DNA from: Thermus hydrothermalis
GTDB taxonomy: Bacteria > Deinococcota > Deinococci > Deinococcales > Thermaceae
Assembly (NCBI RefSeq): GCF_022760925.1
Contig: NZ_JAKTNT010000007.1
Span: 50,106 to 114,105 of the forward strand
Length of the DNA stretch: 64,000 bases
Direction of reading: 5' to 3'
The translations under genes were made by a program, and so were the position numbers. Below are positions 35,976 to 44,114 of this stretch, piece by piece; the stretch's first letter is position 1, and each line of letters begins with the position of its first letter. The notes below the pieces were generated by a model. It was not told where the DNA came from. It saw only the letters and a list, made by a program, of their open reading frames with translations, and ran no database searches.

Positions 35976-36596
35976 CCGCCAAGCCAGGTAGGAGAAGACC
36001 ACCAGGTAGAGGGCGCCCAAAAGGAGCCCTAAAAGCCATAGCCAGATTCCCCACGCTCCCAGGAAGGCGGCGGCCCAGGCGAGAAGCCCGAGGAGGGCGA
36101 AGACGAGGCCCGCCCGCCTATGGGTCTTTCGCCACACCTCAGGGTTTTCCAGGGTCCAGGGGGTGCGCACCCCCGCCAGGTAGTTTTGGGGAAGCCGGGG
36201 GAGGAGGGGCCCAAGGACCAGGAAGACGAGCCCCACCCCGATCAGGATGGCCTGCCCTACGGGAAAAGGGTTTCCCTGTACCGCCCGCCAGAGGGCATAG
36301 AGCAGGGTCCCCTGCAGGAAGAAGAAGGCCCAGACCACCCCGGCCACCAGCCAGGGCCAGACCCAAGGCGCTTGCCCCTTGAGCTTGGGGTCTAAACGGG
36401 GGGCCAAGGCGAGGAGGGGGTAAAGGAGGAAGGTGAGGACCAGGGGCAGGAGGAAGATCTCCAGGCGGCTCCCGTACCGGTCCACCTCCCCTTGGGCGTT
36501 GAAGTGGGCGGGGATCCTTTCCGGGAGCAAGGCGTAGGCGTAGAGGGTGATGCCCCAGGTGAAAAGGAGCCCCAAAGGCGCAAGGAGGCGCTTCAT
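35955..36596 (-). CDS. DUF1648/SdpI-family membrane protein
   Basis: The 213-residue protein has about six membrane helices. The first part (LPERIPAHFNAQGEVDRYGS) is DUF1648, and the second contains the SdpI signature NYLAGVRTPWTLENPEVWRKTHR. SdpI proteins give immunity to SdpC toxin in Bacillus, but most relatives lack a known role. TAGGCT is six bases from the ATG. The C-terminal KKRPGP is encoded inside the terminator stem of the opposing gene. Confidence 0.85.
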   Translation of the reverse strand: MKRLLAPLGLLFTWGITLYAYALLPERIPAHFNAQGEVDRYGSRLEIFLLPLVLTFLLYPLLALAPRLDPKLKGQAPWVWPWLVAGVVWAFFFLQGTLLYALWRAVQGNPFPVGQAILIGVGLVFLVLGPLLPRLPQNYLAGVRTPWTLENPEVWRKTHRRAGLVFALLGLLAWAAAFLGAWGIWLWLLGLLLGALYLVVFSYLAWRKKRPGP

Positions 36597-36602
36597 CCCT
36601 AA

Positions 36603-36614
36603 AGCCTATACCAT
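36603..36614. promoter_or_regulatory. abutting divergent leaderless -10 elements
   Basis: TAGGCT on the minus strand (36603-36608) and TACCAT on the plus strand (36609-36614) touch. Each is six bases from its ATG (36596 and 36621). The whole gap is 24 bp. Confidence 0.55.
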
Positions 36615-36620
36615 GGGGGC

Positions 36621-37313
36621 ATGGAGGCCATCGTTCTAGGGGGCGGCGAGGAGGCTTGGGCCAGGAAATACGGGGTGCGGAGCAAGGCTTTGGTGCCCTA
36701 CCGGGGAAGGCCTTTGGCGGAGTGGGTGCTTTCCGCCTTGGCCGAGGCGGGGCTTTCCGCCCTCTACGTGGGGGAAAACCCTGGGCTTACCCCCCCTCCC
36801 CGCCTCACCCTGCCGGACCAAGGGAGTCTCCTCGCCAACCTGGAGGCGGCCTTGGCCCATGTGGAGGGCCGGGTCCTGGTGGCCACCGCCGACATTCCCC
36901 ACCTCACCCCGGAGGCGGTGCGCTTCGTCTTGGAGAGGGCGCCGGAAGCGGCCTTGGTCTACCCCATCGTGCCCAAGGAGAAGGTGGAGGCCCGCTTTCC
37001 CAAGACCCGGCGCACCTACGCCCGGCTCAAGGAGGGGACCTTCACCGGGGGGAACCTCCTCCTTTTGGACAAGGCCCTCTTCTTCCAGGCCCTGCCCCTG
37101 GCCAAACGGGTGGTGGCCCTGCGCAAGAGGCCCTTGGCCCTGGCCCGGCTGGTGGGCCTGGATATCCTCCTCAAGCTCCTTCTGGGGAAGCTCTCCCTGG
37201 CCGAGGTGGAGGCCAGGGCGAGCCGGATCCTGGGGGTGGAGGCCAGGGCCCTCCTCACCCCTTACCCCGAGGTGGGGGTGGACGTGGACCGGGAGGAGGA
37301 ATTGGTAAGCTAG
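36621..37313 (+). CDS. MobA-like nucleotidyltransferase
   Basis: The 230-residue protein has the N-terminal LGGGE...KALVPYRGRPLAEWVL nucleotide-binding pattern of the GlmU/MobA-type NTP transferases and VATADIPHLTPE, holding the metal-binding Asp. It would transfer a nucleotide to a sugar phosphate or cofactor; the acceptor is not clear. Unlike IspD/MobA, it extends with a hydrophobic region (LARLVGLDILLKLLLG), perhaps a dimer or membrane face. It is leaderless by position and is followed four bases later by a small membrane-protein gene. Confidence 0.75.
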   Translation: MEAIVLGGGEEAWARKYGVRSKALVPYRGRPLAEWVLSALAEAGLSALYVGENPGLTPPPRLTLPDQGSLLANLEAALAHVEGRVLVATADIPHLTPEAVRFVLERAPEAALVYPIVPKEKVEARFPKTRRTYARLKEGTFTGGNLLLLDKALFFQALPLAKRVVALRKRPLALARLVGLDILLKLLLGKLSLAEVEARASRILGVEARALLTPYPEVGVDVDREEELVS

Positions 37314-37317
37314 ACCC

Positions 37318-37863
37318 ATGCGCACGGTGAAAGAGCTACGCCTGGCGGGGCTTTTCGCCTACCTGGCGGCCTTGGTGTTGGGGCTTTTATTTTCCTACCT
37401 CCTCCACGTCCTCTTGGGGGGCGGCGGGCGGCTTGGGTGGGGAAGCTTCAACCTGGCTGGGCTTCTGGAGGGGCTTGGGTTCGTGCTCGCCTTTACCTTC
37501 GCCCTTTATCTGGCCAAGAAGGCGGTGCGGGTGCCCTGCACCACCCTGCTCACCGCCGGGCTTCTGGGACCCGCCCCCGCCCGCCGCCTGGCCAAGCCCC
37601 TGCCCCGGGTGGAGGGCCTCGAGGCCTACGAGGGCCGGGGGGTGGCCCTCTTGGTGCAGGAGGGGAGGCCCGTGGGCGTCCTGGGCCTTGCCGACCACAT
37701 CCTGCCCTTGGAGGAGGTGGCGGGCGTGGAGGAGGAGGTGGCGGTGGGCGAGCTCGCCCCCCTTTTCCTCCGCCAGCCTTTGGTGCTGGTCTTCCGGGGG
37801 GAGGAGGTCCTCGGGGCCATTCCCCGGGAGGCCTTCTTCCGCCACATGGGCTTTGACGCTTGA
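37318..37863 (+). CDS. two-helix membrane protein with a soluble C-terminal domain
   Basis: The 181-residue protein begins with two membrane segments (residues ~10-32 and ~48-66), then a 100-residue soluble domain whose pattern GVLGLADHILPLEEVAGVEEEVAVGEL resembles CBS-like domains found behind site-2 protease relatives, but the HExxH protease core is absent. I cannot assign a function. TAAGCT is six bases upstream of the ATG and overlaps the stop of the nucleotidyltransferase gene. Its own end overlaps the -35 of the ferredoxin promoter. Confidence 0.6.
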   Translation: MRTVKELRLAGLFAYLAALVLGLLFSYLLHVLLGGGGRLGWGSFNLAGLLEGLGFVLAFTFALYLAKKAVRVPCTTLLTAGLLGPAPARRLAKPLPRVEGLEAYEGRGVALLVQEGRPVGVLGLADHILPLEEVAGVEEEVAVGELAPLFLRQPLVLVFRGEEVLGAIPREAFFRHMGFDA

Positions 37864-37886
37864 CAAGTGGGTTCCTGCCCTAAAAT
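37860..37886 (+). promoter_or_regulatory. ferredoxin promoter
   Basis: TTGACA (37860-37865) and TAAAAT (37881-37886) are only 15 bases apart. The -35 overlaps the upstream stop. A leader with GGGAGGTGAAGG follows. Confidence 0.55.
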
Positions 37887-37916
37887 AGGGGGGAGCGGTC
37901 GCTCGGGAGGTGAAGG

Positions 37917-38156
37917 ATGCCGCACGTGATCTGTGAGCCCTGCATCGGAGTCAAGGACCAGTCCTGCGTGGAGGTGTGCCCCGTGGAGTGCATCTACGAC
38001 GGGGGGGACCAGTTCTACATCCACCCCGAGGAGTGCATTGACTGCGGGGCCTGCGTGCCCGCTTGCCCGGTGAACGCCATCTTCCCCGAGGAGGACGTTC
38101 CCGAGCAGTGGAAGTCCTACATTGAGAAGAACCGCAAGCTGGCGGGGCTAGAGTAA
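37917..38156 (+). CDS. 7Fe ferredoxin ([3Fe-4S][4Fe-4S])
   Basis: The 79-residue protein has the Cys pattern of Thermus/Mycobacterium-type seven-iron ferredoxins: C6, C9, C17, C21 around the first cluster and CIDCGACVPACP for the second. It is a low-potential electron carrier for oxoacid:ferredoxin oxidoreductases. It has a very strong Shine-Dalgarno three bases before ATG and its own promoter, indicating abundant protein. It resembles the T. thermophilus ferredoxin nearly residue for residue. Confidence 0.96.
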   Translation: MPHVICEPCIGVKDQSCVEVCPVECIYDGGDQFYIHPEECIDCGACVPACPVNAIFPEEDVPEQWKSYIEKNRKLAGLE

Positions 38157-38163
38157 ACCCCCG

Positions 38164-38640
38164 CTAGGGGCCAGCCCTAAGCTCGCGCACGTACCAGCTA
38201 AGGGCTGGCCCCCCGTCTTTCACGTGGCGGAAGCCCTGGGCCAGGAAGAAGGCGATGGCGCGGGCGTTGTTGCCGTAGACCACGGCGTAAAGCCGCTCTA
38301 CCCCGGCCAGGTGCTCCACCAGGTGGGCGAGGGCCCGCTGGCCCAAGCCCTGGCCCTGGCGGTCTTCCCGGATGAGGAGGAGGCTTAGGGTGGCGTCTTT
38401 GGCCTCGGGGTAGTGGAGCTTGTAGTCCAGATAGCCCACGGCCTCCCCTTCCTGGAAGATCAGGAAGGCGCGGCGCCGATGGTCCTTTTCCAGGGTGGCG
38501 AGGTCGCGGGCCACGTCCTCGAGGGTGGGCATCTCCATGCCGATGAGGGCGAAGTACCCGGGGCTTCCCTGGTAGACCGCGTGGAGAAGGGGGGCGTCCT
38601 CCGGGGCCGCCGGGCGGAAGGCGAGGCTTAGGGTCCGCAT
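38164..38640 (-). CDS. GNAT-family N-acetyltransferase
   Basis: The 158-residue protein has GNAT motif A LLIREDRQGQGLGQRALAHL, binding the acetyl-CoA pyrophosphate, and the later YGNNARAIAFFLAQGF. The target is unknown. The ATG at 38640 was chosen over one at 38649 because TAGCAT lies seven bases before it. Its end contains a 12-bp inverted repeat facing the ferredoxin gene. Confidence 0.85.
   Translation of the reverse strand: MRTLSLAFRPAAPEDAPLLHAVYQGSPGYFALIGMEMPTLEDVARDLATLEKDHRRRAFLIFQEGEAVGYLDYKLHYPEAKDATLSLLLIREDRQGQGLGQRALAHLVEHLAGVERLYAVVYGNNARAIAFFLAQGFRHVKDGGPALSWYVRELRAGP
38167..38212. repeat. 12-bp inverted repeat at the ferredoxin/GNAT junction
   Basis: GGGGCCAGCCCT and AGGGCTGGCCCC form a perfect 12-bp stem with a 22-base loop, starting 11 bases after the ferredoxin stop and lying in the last codons of the GNAT gene. 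It may end ferredoxin transcription. No T run follows. Confidence 0.5.
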
Positions 38641-38680
38641 CTCCCCCATGCTACCCTGCCCCTTCTAAGAGGCGGGTGAA

Positions 38681-38709
38681 AGAAAACCGCCCCGGGTTTC
38701 CCGGGGCGG
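38681..38709 (-). terminator. intrinsic terminator of the cold-shock gene
   Basis: On the minus strand CCGCCCCGGG-AAA-CCCGGGGCGG is followed by TTTTCT, 14 bases past the csp stop. Confidence 0.9.
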
Positions 38710-38722
38710 CTCTCCGCCACGT

Positions 38723-38944
38723 TTACCTGCGGGCCGGCTCCACCACGGTGACGTTCACCGCCTGGGGGCCCTTGCCGTTCTTGCCCGGCTCCACGTCAAA
38801 GGTGACGATGTCGCCCTCGTTCAGGGTGCGGAACCCCTTGGCGTTGATGGCGCTGAAGTGGACGAAGACGTCCGTGTCCCCCTCGCGCTCAATGAAGCCG
38901 TAGCCCTTCTCCGCATTGAACCACTTGACCCGACCCTTCTGCAT
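38723..38944 (-). CDS. cspA: cold-shock protein
   Basis: The 73-residue OB-fold protein has [16 protein letters not shown] (RNP1) and DVFVHFSAI (RNP2). Such proteins bind single-stranded RNA and DNA as chaperones. AAGGAG stands four bases before the ATG. The 115-base gap back to dnaJ is long for this genome and can hold a structured 5' leader, as in other csp genes. It ends in a strong terminator. Confidence 0.95.
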   Translation of the reverse strand: MQKGRVKWFNAEKGYGFIEREGDTDVFVHFSAINAKGFRTLNEGDIVTFDVEPGKNGKGPQAVNVTVVEPARR

Positions 38945-39060
38945 ACCGCTCCTTCGCTTCCAGGCCCTTTTGGGGCCCGTATCCGGGGCCTTAGGGGTTG
39001 CTTTAGACCCATGGGGCCACCCTATAGCGACCCGGAATACCTTACTTTACCACGAGGGGC
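38945..39060 (-). promoter_or_regulatory. probable promoter/leader of the cold-shock gene
   Basis: The gap between dnaJ and csp is AT-richer than its flanks at the upstream end and contains TAAAGT and TATAGG on the minus strand as possible -10s, without a clear -35. Near the start codon GGCCC-CAAAA-GGGCC can form a hairpin. Confidence 0.35.
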
Positions 39061-40110
39061 CTATTTGCGGAAGAACCCCTTGACCCTTTCCCAGAAGCCC
39101 TCGGGGGCTACCCTTTCCCCCACCTCCTCGGCATAGGCCCGGAGGAGCTCCCGGGCCCTAGGGGAGAGCTTCTTGGGCACGGAAAGCTCCACCACCACCC
39201 TTAGCGCCCCCCGTCCCCGGCCCCCTGGGTGGGGCAGGCCTTCCCCGGGAAGCTCAAACACCTCCCCGTGCCCCGTTCCCGGGGGGATCTCCAGGGGGAT
39301 GGGGCCGGAAAGCCCCGGCACCTCCACCTGGGCGCCCAGGGCGGCCTGGGCCAGGCCCAGGTGCAGGCGAAAGACCAGGTCCGCCCCCTGGCGCTCCAGG
39401 TGAGGGTGGGGGCGCACCCGCAGGCGGATGTAGAGATCGCCGGGCCCCCCTGGGCCCAGGTTCCCGTAACCGGGCACCCGCAGGAGGTGGCCTTCGTCCA
39501 TCCCTGGGGGGATGCGCACCGTAATCCTTTCCTCCCGGGGGATGCGCCCCCGGCCGTGGCAGGCGGGGCAGGCCTCCGCCAGAAGGTGGCCCTGGCCCTT
39601 GCAGTGGGGGCAGGTGGTGCGGGTGACGAAGCCGCCGAAAAGGCCTTGGCGAAAGCTTTCCACCACCCCGCGCCCCCCACAGGTGGGGCAGGCCACCCGC
39701 TTACCCCCCTGGCCCCCGCAGGCCTCGCACGGCACGAGCCGGGCGTAGACCACCTCCGCCTCCTTGCCTTCCAGGAGGTCCTTTAGCTCCACCTCCACCT
39801 CGGCCTCCAGGTCCTCCCCCCTGGGGGCGGCCCGGGGGGAACGGAAGCCGAAGACCTGGGCGAAGAGGTCAAAGAGGTCCTCGGCGCGGTACTCCGCCTG
39901 CCCCAGAAGGCCCCGGTCATACTGGGCCCGCTTTTCCGGGTCGGAGAGCACGGCGTAGGCCTCGTTGATCTCCTTGAAGCGCTCCTCCGCCGCCTTGTCC
40001 CCCGGGTTGCGGTCGGGGTGGTACTGCAGGGCCAGCTTGCGGTAGGCCCGTTTGATTTCCTCCTGGGTGGCCTCGCGGCCCACCCCCAGGATGGCGTAGT
40101 AGTCCTTCAT
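39061..40110 (-). CDS. dnaJ: chaperone protein DnaJ
   Basis: The 349-residue protein has the J domain with HPD at residues 31-33, a short G/F-like linker, four zinc repeats ([32 protein letters not shown]), and the C-terminal substrate-binding domains. It stimulates DnaK ATPase. The G/F region is unusually short and aromatic ([12 protein letters not shown]). It has its own promoter and is not next to dnaK. It is divergent from an aminotransferase gene. Confidence 0.95.
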   Translation of the reverse strand: MKDYYAILGVGREATQEEIKRAYRKLALQYHPDRNPGDKAAEERFKEINEAYAVLSDPEKRAQYDRGLLGQAEYRAEDLFDLFAQVFGFRSPRAAPRGEDLEAEVEVELKDLLEGKEAEVVYARLVPCEACGGQGGKRVACPTCGGRGVVESFRQGLFGGFVTRTTCPHCKGQGHLLAEACPACHGRGRIPREERITVRIPPGMDEGHLLRVPGYGNLGPGGPGDLYIRLRVRPHPHLERQGADLVFRLHLGLAQAALGAQVEVPGLSGPIPLEIPPGTGHGEVFELPGEGLPHPGGRGRGALRVVVELSVPKKLSPRARELLRAYAEEVGERVAPEGFWERVKGFFRK

Positions 40111-40117
40111 CCACCTA

Positions 40118-40153
40118 GCACTTTACAGGGAAGGGGGCCTTCTGCTAAAGTGC
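40118..40153. promoter_or_regulatory. divergent dnaJ/aminotransferase promoters within an inverted repeat
   Basis: GCACTTTA (40118-40125), a 20-base spacer and TAAAGTGC (40146-40153) form a perfect 8-bp inverted repeat. Each arm contains TAAAGT reading outward, so each acts as a -10 for one direction. Confidence 0.5.
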
Positions 40154-40257
40154 CGGGCAATGAGGCCCTCGCGAGCTATCCGGTAGGGGGCCCCTTCCTA
40201 CGGGAAGGGCCCCCCCGGTTTGGCCGCGGGGGCCTCGCTTCATCTAGGAGGAAGCCC
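40154..40257 (+). other. structured 5' leader of the aminotransferase gene
   Basis: The ~100-base leader can fold into an outer 7-bp helix GAGGCCC (40162-40168) / GGGCCTC (40230-40236) enclosing a 12-bp hairpin (40186-40214) capped by C(UACG)G with one bulged C. A short CTCGCGAG palindrome lies between. AGGAGG follows at 40246-40251. I recognise no known riboswitch class. Confidence 0.45.
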
Positions 40258-41319
40258 ATGTTGCTCCTGACCCCCGGACCCACCCCCATCCCCGAACGCG
40301 TGCAGAAAGCCCTAATGCGCCCCATGCGGGGGCACCTGGACCCCGAGGTCCTGGCGGTGAACCGGGCCATCCAGGAGAGGCTCCGAAGCCTCTTTGACCC
40401 TGGGGAAGGGGCCCTGGTGGCGGCCTTGGCTGGCTCGGGGAGCCTGGGCATGGAGGCGGGCCTGGCCAACCTGGACCGGGGCCCGGTGCTCGTGTTGGTC
40501 AACGGGGCCTTCTCCGCCCGGGTGGCGGAGATGGCTGCCCTCTACGGCTTGGACCCCGACGTCCTGGAATTCCCCCCGGGGGAGGCGGTGGACCCCGAGC
40601 GGGTGGCCCAGGCCCTTAGGAAGCGCCGCTACCGCATGGTGGCCCTGGTCCACGGGGAGACCTCCACGGGGGTTTTGAACCCGGCGGAGGCCATCGGGGC
40701 CCTGGCCAAGGAGGCCGGGGCCCTTTTCTTCTTGGACGCCGTGACCACCTTGGGGATGCTCCCCTTCTCCATGCAGGCCATGGGGGTGGACTACGCCTTC
40801 ACCGGGAGCCAGAAGTGCCTCTCCGCCCCCCCGGGCCTGGCCCCGGTGGCGGTTTCGGCGGAGGCGAGGAAGGCCTTTTCCGGGAGGCGGGGCTGGTACC
40901 TGGACCTCGCCCGGGTGGCGGAGCACTGGGAGCGGGGGGGGTACCACCACACCACCCCCGTCCTCCTGCACTACGCCCTCCTCGAGGCCCTGGACCTGGT
41001 CTTGGAGGAGGGCGTGGAGGCGAGGGAAAAGAGGGCGCGGGAGGTCTACGCTTGGCTTCTTGAGGAGCTAAGGGTCCGGGGCTTTAGCCCTTACCCCAAG
41101 GAAAGCCCCCTGCCCACGGTCCTGGTGGTCCGTCCCCCTGAGGGGGTGGAGGCGGACCGCCTGGTCAAGGCCCTGTACGCCCAAGGGGTGGCGGTGGCCG
41201 GGGGGATCGGCCCCACCCGGGGAGCGGTTCTGCGGCTTGGCCTCATGGGGGAGGGGGCGCGGAAGGAGCTTTACCAGGTCTTCCTGGCGGCCTTGGACCG
41301 GGCCTTGGCCCTAGTGTAG
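40258..41319 (+). CDS. alanine-glyoxylate/serine-pyruvate class-V aminotransferase
   Basis: The 353-residue PLP enzyme begins [11 protein letters not shown], binds PLP through LDAVTTLG (D160) and GSQKCLS (K186), and has [13 protein letters not shown] near its end. It transfers amino groups among serine, alanine, glyoxylate and pyruvate; related proteins in thermophiles include aspartate aminotransferases, so the donor is uncertain. It is preceded by a structured leader and good Shine-Dalgarno. It converges on uppP, sharing 9 bases. Confidence 0.9.
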   Translation: MLLLTPGPTPIPERVQKALMRPMRGHLDPEVLAVNRAIQERLRSLFDPGEGALVAALAGSGSLGMEAGLANLDRGPVLVLVNGAFSARVAEMAALYGLDPDVLEFPPGEAVDPERVAQALRKRRYRMVALVHGETSTGVLNPAEAIGALAKEAGALFFLDAVTTLGMLPFSMQAMGVDYAFTGSQKCLSAPPGLAPVAVSAEARKAFSGRRGWYLDLARVAEHWERGGYHHTTPVLLHYALLEALDLVLEEGVEAREKRAREVYAWLLEELRVRGFSPYPKESPLPTVLVVRPPEGVEADRLVKALYAQGVAVAGGIGPTRGAVLRLGLMGEGARKELYQVFLAALDRALALV

Positions 41320-42087
41320 GAAGAAGTAGGCGTAGAGGAGGGCTAAGGCCATGCGGTAGTAGGCGAAGGGGCGGAAGCCATAGCGCTCCACGAAGCCGAG
41401 CATCCAGCGCACGGTGAGGAGGGCGGTGAGGAGGGCGGCGGAAAAGCCCAGGAGGAGGAGGCCATACCCCCCCTCGGGCACCGCTTGGGCGCTTTTGAGG
41501 AGGTCGTAGCCCACCGCCGCCAGCATGGTGGGGAGAGCGAGGAGGAAGCTAAACTCCGCCGCGCCCTTCCGGGATAGCCCCAGCAAGAGCCCCCCCAGGA
41601 TGGTGGCCCCGCTCCGGCTCGTGCCCGGGAAGAGGGCGGCTAGGCCCTGGAAGACGCCGATGAGGGCCACCCGTTCCCAAGGGAGCTCGGTGGCGTCCCG
41701 GAAGCGGGCCCTTTCCGCCAGGCGGTCGGCGAAGAGGAGGACGAGGCCCACGAAGAAGAGGAAGAAGACCACCACCTCGTCCCGCCCCAGGACCACCCCC
41801 TTGATGAAGGGGTAGAGGAGGAAGCCCATGGCCGCCGTGGGCAGGAAGGCCACCCCGATGCGGAGCCACAGGGCCCGGTCCACCAGGAAGCGCTTCCCGT
41901 AAAGGAGGAGGATGGCCAGGATGGCCCCAAGCTGGATGGCGATGAGGAAAGTTTTCAAAAAGGCATCGCTTTCCACGGGTAGGCCGAGAAGGTGGAAAAG
42001 CAGCGTCAGGTGGCCGGTGGAGGAGACGGGCAGGAACTCCGTGAGCCCCTCCACCACCCCCAAGAGAAGGGCTTCCCAAGCGCTCAT
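41311..42087 (-). CDS. uppP: undecaprenyl-diphosphatase
   Basis: The 258-residue membrane protein has the two BacA/UppP signatures [14 protein letters not shown] (residues 13-26) and [13 protein letters not shown], with eight membrane helices. It recycles the lipid carrier for peptidoglycan synthesis. The ATG at 42087 is preferred to one at 42096 because TAGCAT lies seven bases upstream. It is divergent from ispD, which makes isoprenoid precursors of the same lipid carrier. Confidence 0.95.
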   Translation of the reverse strand: MSAWEALLLGVVEGLTEFLPVSSTGHLTLLFHLLGLPVESDAFLKTFLIAIQLGAILAILLLYGKRFLVDRALWLRIGVAFLPTAAMGFLLYPFIKGVVLGRDEVVVFFLFFVGLVLLFADRLAERARFRDATELPWERVALIGVFQGLAALFPGTSRSGATILGGLLLGLSRKGAAEFSFLLALPTMLAAVGYDLLKSAQAVPEGGYGLLLLGFSAALLTALLTVRWMLGFVERYGFRPFAYYRMALALLYAYFFLH

Positions 42088-42094
42088 GCGGCCC

Positions 42095-42104
42095 ATGCTA
42101 CCAT
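42095..42104. promoter_or_regulatory. overlapping divergent leaderless -10 elements
   Basis: ATGCTACCAT holds TAGCAT on the minus strand (42095-42100) and TACCAT on the plus strand (42099-42104), sharing two bases. They lie seven and six bases from the uppP ATG and ispD GTG. Confidence 0.55.
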
Positions 42105-42110
42105 GGGGGC

Positions 42111-42752
42111 GTGGAGGTTTCCGTCCTCATCCCCGCCGCCGGGAGGGGGGAGCGGCTCGGCCTTGGGCCCAAGGCCTTCCTGAAGGTGGGGGGAAAGACC
42201 CTCTTGGAATGGGCCTTGGCCGCTTTTGCCCAGGCGGCGGAGGTCCTGGTGGCCCTTCCTCCCGGGATGGAGGCGCCCAAGGGCCTCAGGGCCACCTTTC
42301 TGCCGGGCGGGGAAACCCGCCAGGCCTCCGTGGCCCGGCTTCTGGAGGCGGCAAGCCTCCCCTTGGTCCTGGTGCACGATGTGGCCCGGCCCTTCGTGAG
42401 CCGGGGCCTTTTGGATAGGGTCCTGAAGGCCACAGAGGCCACGGGGGCGGCGGTGCCCGTTTTGCCCGTGCCGGACACCTTGGTCCAGCCGGAAGGGGAG
42501 GGCTACGGGGAGGTGGTGCCCCGGGAGGCCTTGCGCCTGGTGCAGACCCCCCAGGGCTTCTTCACCGCCCTTTTGCGGGAGGCCCATGCCTACGCCAGGA
42601 AACGGGGCCTTTCCGCCACGGACGATGCCCAGCTGGTGCGGGCCCTGGGCTACCCCGTGGCCCTGGTGCCGGGGGAGCGCACGGCGTTCAAGGTCACCTA
42701 CCCAGAGGACTTGGCCTTGGCGGAGGCTTTGGCGCAGGTATGGAACGGCTAG
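42111..42752 (+). CDS. ispD: 2-C-methyl-D-erythritol 4-phosphate cytidylyltransferase
   Basis: The 213-residue enzyme has [18 protein letters not shown] at the start, [16 protein letters not shown] and [13 protein letters not shown]. It is the third step of the MEP isoprenoid pathway. It starts with GTG and ends 13 bases inside ispE, so the two are translated together. Confidence 0.95.
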   Translation: MEVSVLIPAAGRGERLGLGPKAFLKVGGKTLLEWALAAFAQAAEVLVALPPGMEAPKGLRATFLPGGETRQASVARLLEAASLPLVLVHDVARPFVSRGLLDRVLKATEATGAAVPVLPVPDTLVQPEGEGYGEVVPREALRLVQTPQGFFTALLREAHAYARKRGLSATDDAQLVRALGYPVALVPGERTAFKVTYPEDLALAEALAQVWNG

Positions 42753-43579
42753 CGGTGGCCAAGGTGAACCTGGGGCTTTCCCTCTTGGGGCGGCGGCCCG
42801 ATGGGTACCACGAGCTCCACACCCTCTTCGCCGCCCTCACCTTCGGGGACCGGCTCTATCTGGAGCCCATTCCCGAGGGGATTGAGTTCAGGGGGCGTTA
42901 CGGCAAGCGGAACCTGGCCTACCGGGCGGCGGCCCTTTACCTGGAGAGGGCGGGCTTTCCGGGGGGGGTGCGCATCGTGTTGGAGAAGGCCCTGCCCGAG
43001 GGAGCGGGCTTGGGCGGGGGGAGCTCGGACGCCGCCCAGGTGCTTTTGGGCCTGAAGGAGCTCTATCCGGCGGAGGTGGACCTCTTCGCCTTGGCCCTTT
43101 CCTTGGGGGCGGACGTGCCCTTTTTCCTCCAGGGCGGGGGGGCAGAGGCCCGAGGGGTGGGGGAGAAGCTTCGCCCTTTGGCCCTTCCCCCCTTGCCCGT
43201 GGTGGTCTTCGCCCCGGGCCTGCGCCTTCCCACCCCCCGGGTGTACGGGGAGGTGAAGCCCCACGACTTCGCCCCCGAGCTCCCCGTGGAGGAGATCCTG
43301 GCGGCCCTCGCCCGGGGGGAAGAGCCCCCCTATTGGAATAGCCTCGAGGGCCCCGCCTTCCGCCTCTACCCCGAGCTCAAGGAGGTGAAGGCCCGCCTCA
43401 AGGCTTTCGGGCTCAAAGGGGTCCTCATGTCGGGTTCGGGGAGCGCCTTTTTTGGCCTAGCGGAAAGCGAGGACCACGCCGAGGAGGTGGTGAAGGCCCT
43501 AAGGCACCAGGGTTTTGTCCGCAAGGGTATCCTGGGAGGTTCCCATGTCCCCCTTGGAAACGGCGCTTTTTCCCTATAG
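42740..43579 (+). CDS. ispE: 4-diphosphocytidyl-2-C-methyl-D-erythritol kinase
   Basis: The 279-residue GHMP kinase has AKVNLGLSLLGRRPDGYHEL, the glycine loop LPEGAGLGGGSSDAAQVL and MSGSGSAFFG. It phosphorylates CDP-methylerythritol in the MEP pathway. It overlaps both ispD and the downstream TenA-like gene (35 bases), a compact three-gene unit. Confidence 0.95.
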   Translation: MERLAVAKVNLGLSLLGRRPDGYHELHTLFAALTFGDRLYLEPIPEGIEFRGRYGKRNLAYRAAALYLERAGFPGGVRIVLEKALPEGAGLGGGSSDAAQVLLGLKELYPAEVDLFALALSLGADVPFFLQGGGAEARGVGEKLRPLALPPLPVVVFAPGLRLPTPRVYGEVKPHDFAPELPVEEILAALARGEEPPYWNSLEGPAFRLYPELKEVKARLKAFGLKGVLMSGSGSAFFGLAESEDHAEEVVKALRHQGFVRKGILGGSHVPLGNGAFSL

Positions 43580-44114
43580 CGAGGCCTTGGCGGAGCTCAA
43601 GGCCCTGCCCATCCGTTGGGACCAGGAGCGGTTTCTCTTCTGGCTCAGGCAGGACTATCCCTTTGTGGAGGCTCTTTACCGCTTCCAGGTGGGGCTTTTG
43701 GCGGAGGCGCCCCAGGCCCACCGCTTCCCCTTGGTCCAGGCCCTCTTGGCCACGGTGGAGGAGCTGGACTGGCTCCTTTCGCAAGGGGCGGATCCCAAGG
43801 AGCCCGTGCACCCCGTGCGCCAGGAATACGCCGCCCTCCTGGGGGAGATGGGGGGCCTGGCCTACCCTTACCGCCTCGTCCTCTTTTACTTCCTCAACCG
43901 CCTCTTCCTCGAGGCCTGGAACGCCCACGTGGAAGGGGAAGGCCCCTGGCAGGAGCTCGCCGAACACTGGTCGGCCCCGGAGTTCCAGGCGGTGCTCTAC
44001 GACCTGGAGGTCATCGCCCAGGGCCTGTTGGCCGAGCTAAACCCCCATCTCCTGCAGGCCTACCTGGCCCGCATCCTGGAGATGGAGAAGAAGACCTGGA
44101 GCCTGCTCCTTTAG
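43545..44114 (+). CDS. TenA/THI-4 family protein
   Basis: The 189-residue all-helical protein has the TenA pattern LFWLRQDYPFVEALYRFQ. TenA proteins recycle degraded thiamin pyrimidine, though the catalytic Cys near residue 135 of thiaminase II is not evident here, so it may bind another substrate. The ATG at 43545 has GGGAGGT four bases upstream. It ends by overlapping the opposing carD by 4 bases. Confidence 0.72.
   Translation: MSPLETALFPYSEALAELKALPIRWDQERFLFWLRQDYPFVEALYRFQVGLLAEAPQAHRFPLVQALLATVEELDWLLSQGADPKEPVHPVRQEYAALLGEMGGLAYPYRLVLFYFLNRLFLEAWNAHVEGEGPWQELAEHWSAPEFQAVLYDLEVIAQGLLAELNPHLLQAYLARILEMEKKTWSLLL

Noticed and set aside
37318..37863. Membrane protein as a site-2 protease
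   Set aside because: No HExxH or LDG motif; only the soluble tail recalls CBS domains.
40154..40257. Structured leader as SRP RNA, 6S RNA or known riboswitch
   Set aside because: The GGAAG-type SRP loop, 6S bubble and known aptamer cores are missing; kept only as an unassigned leader.
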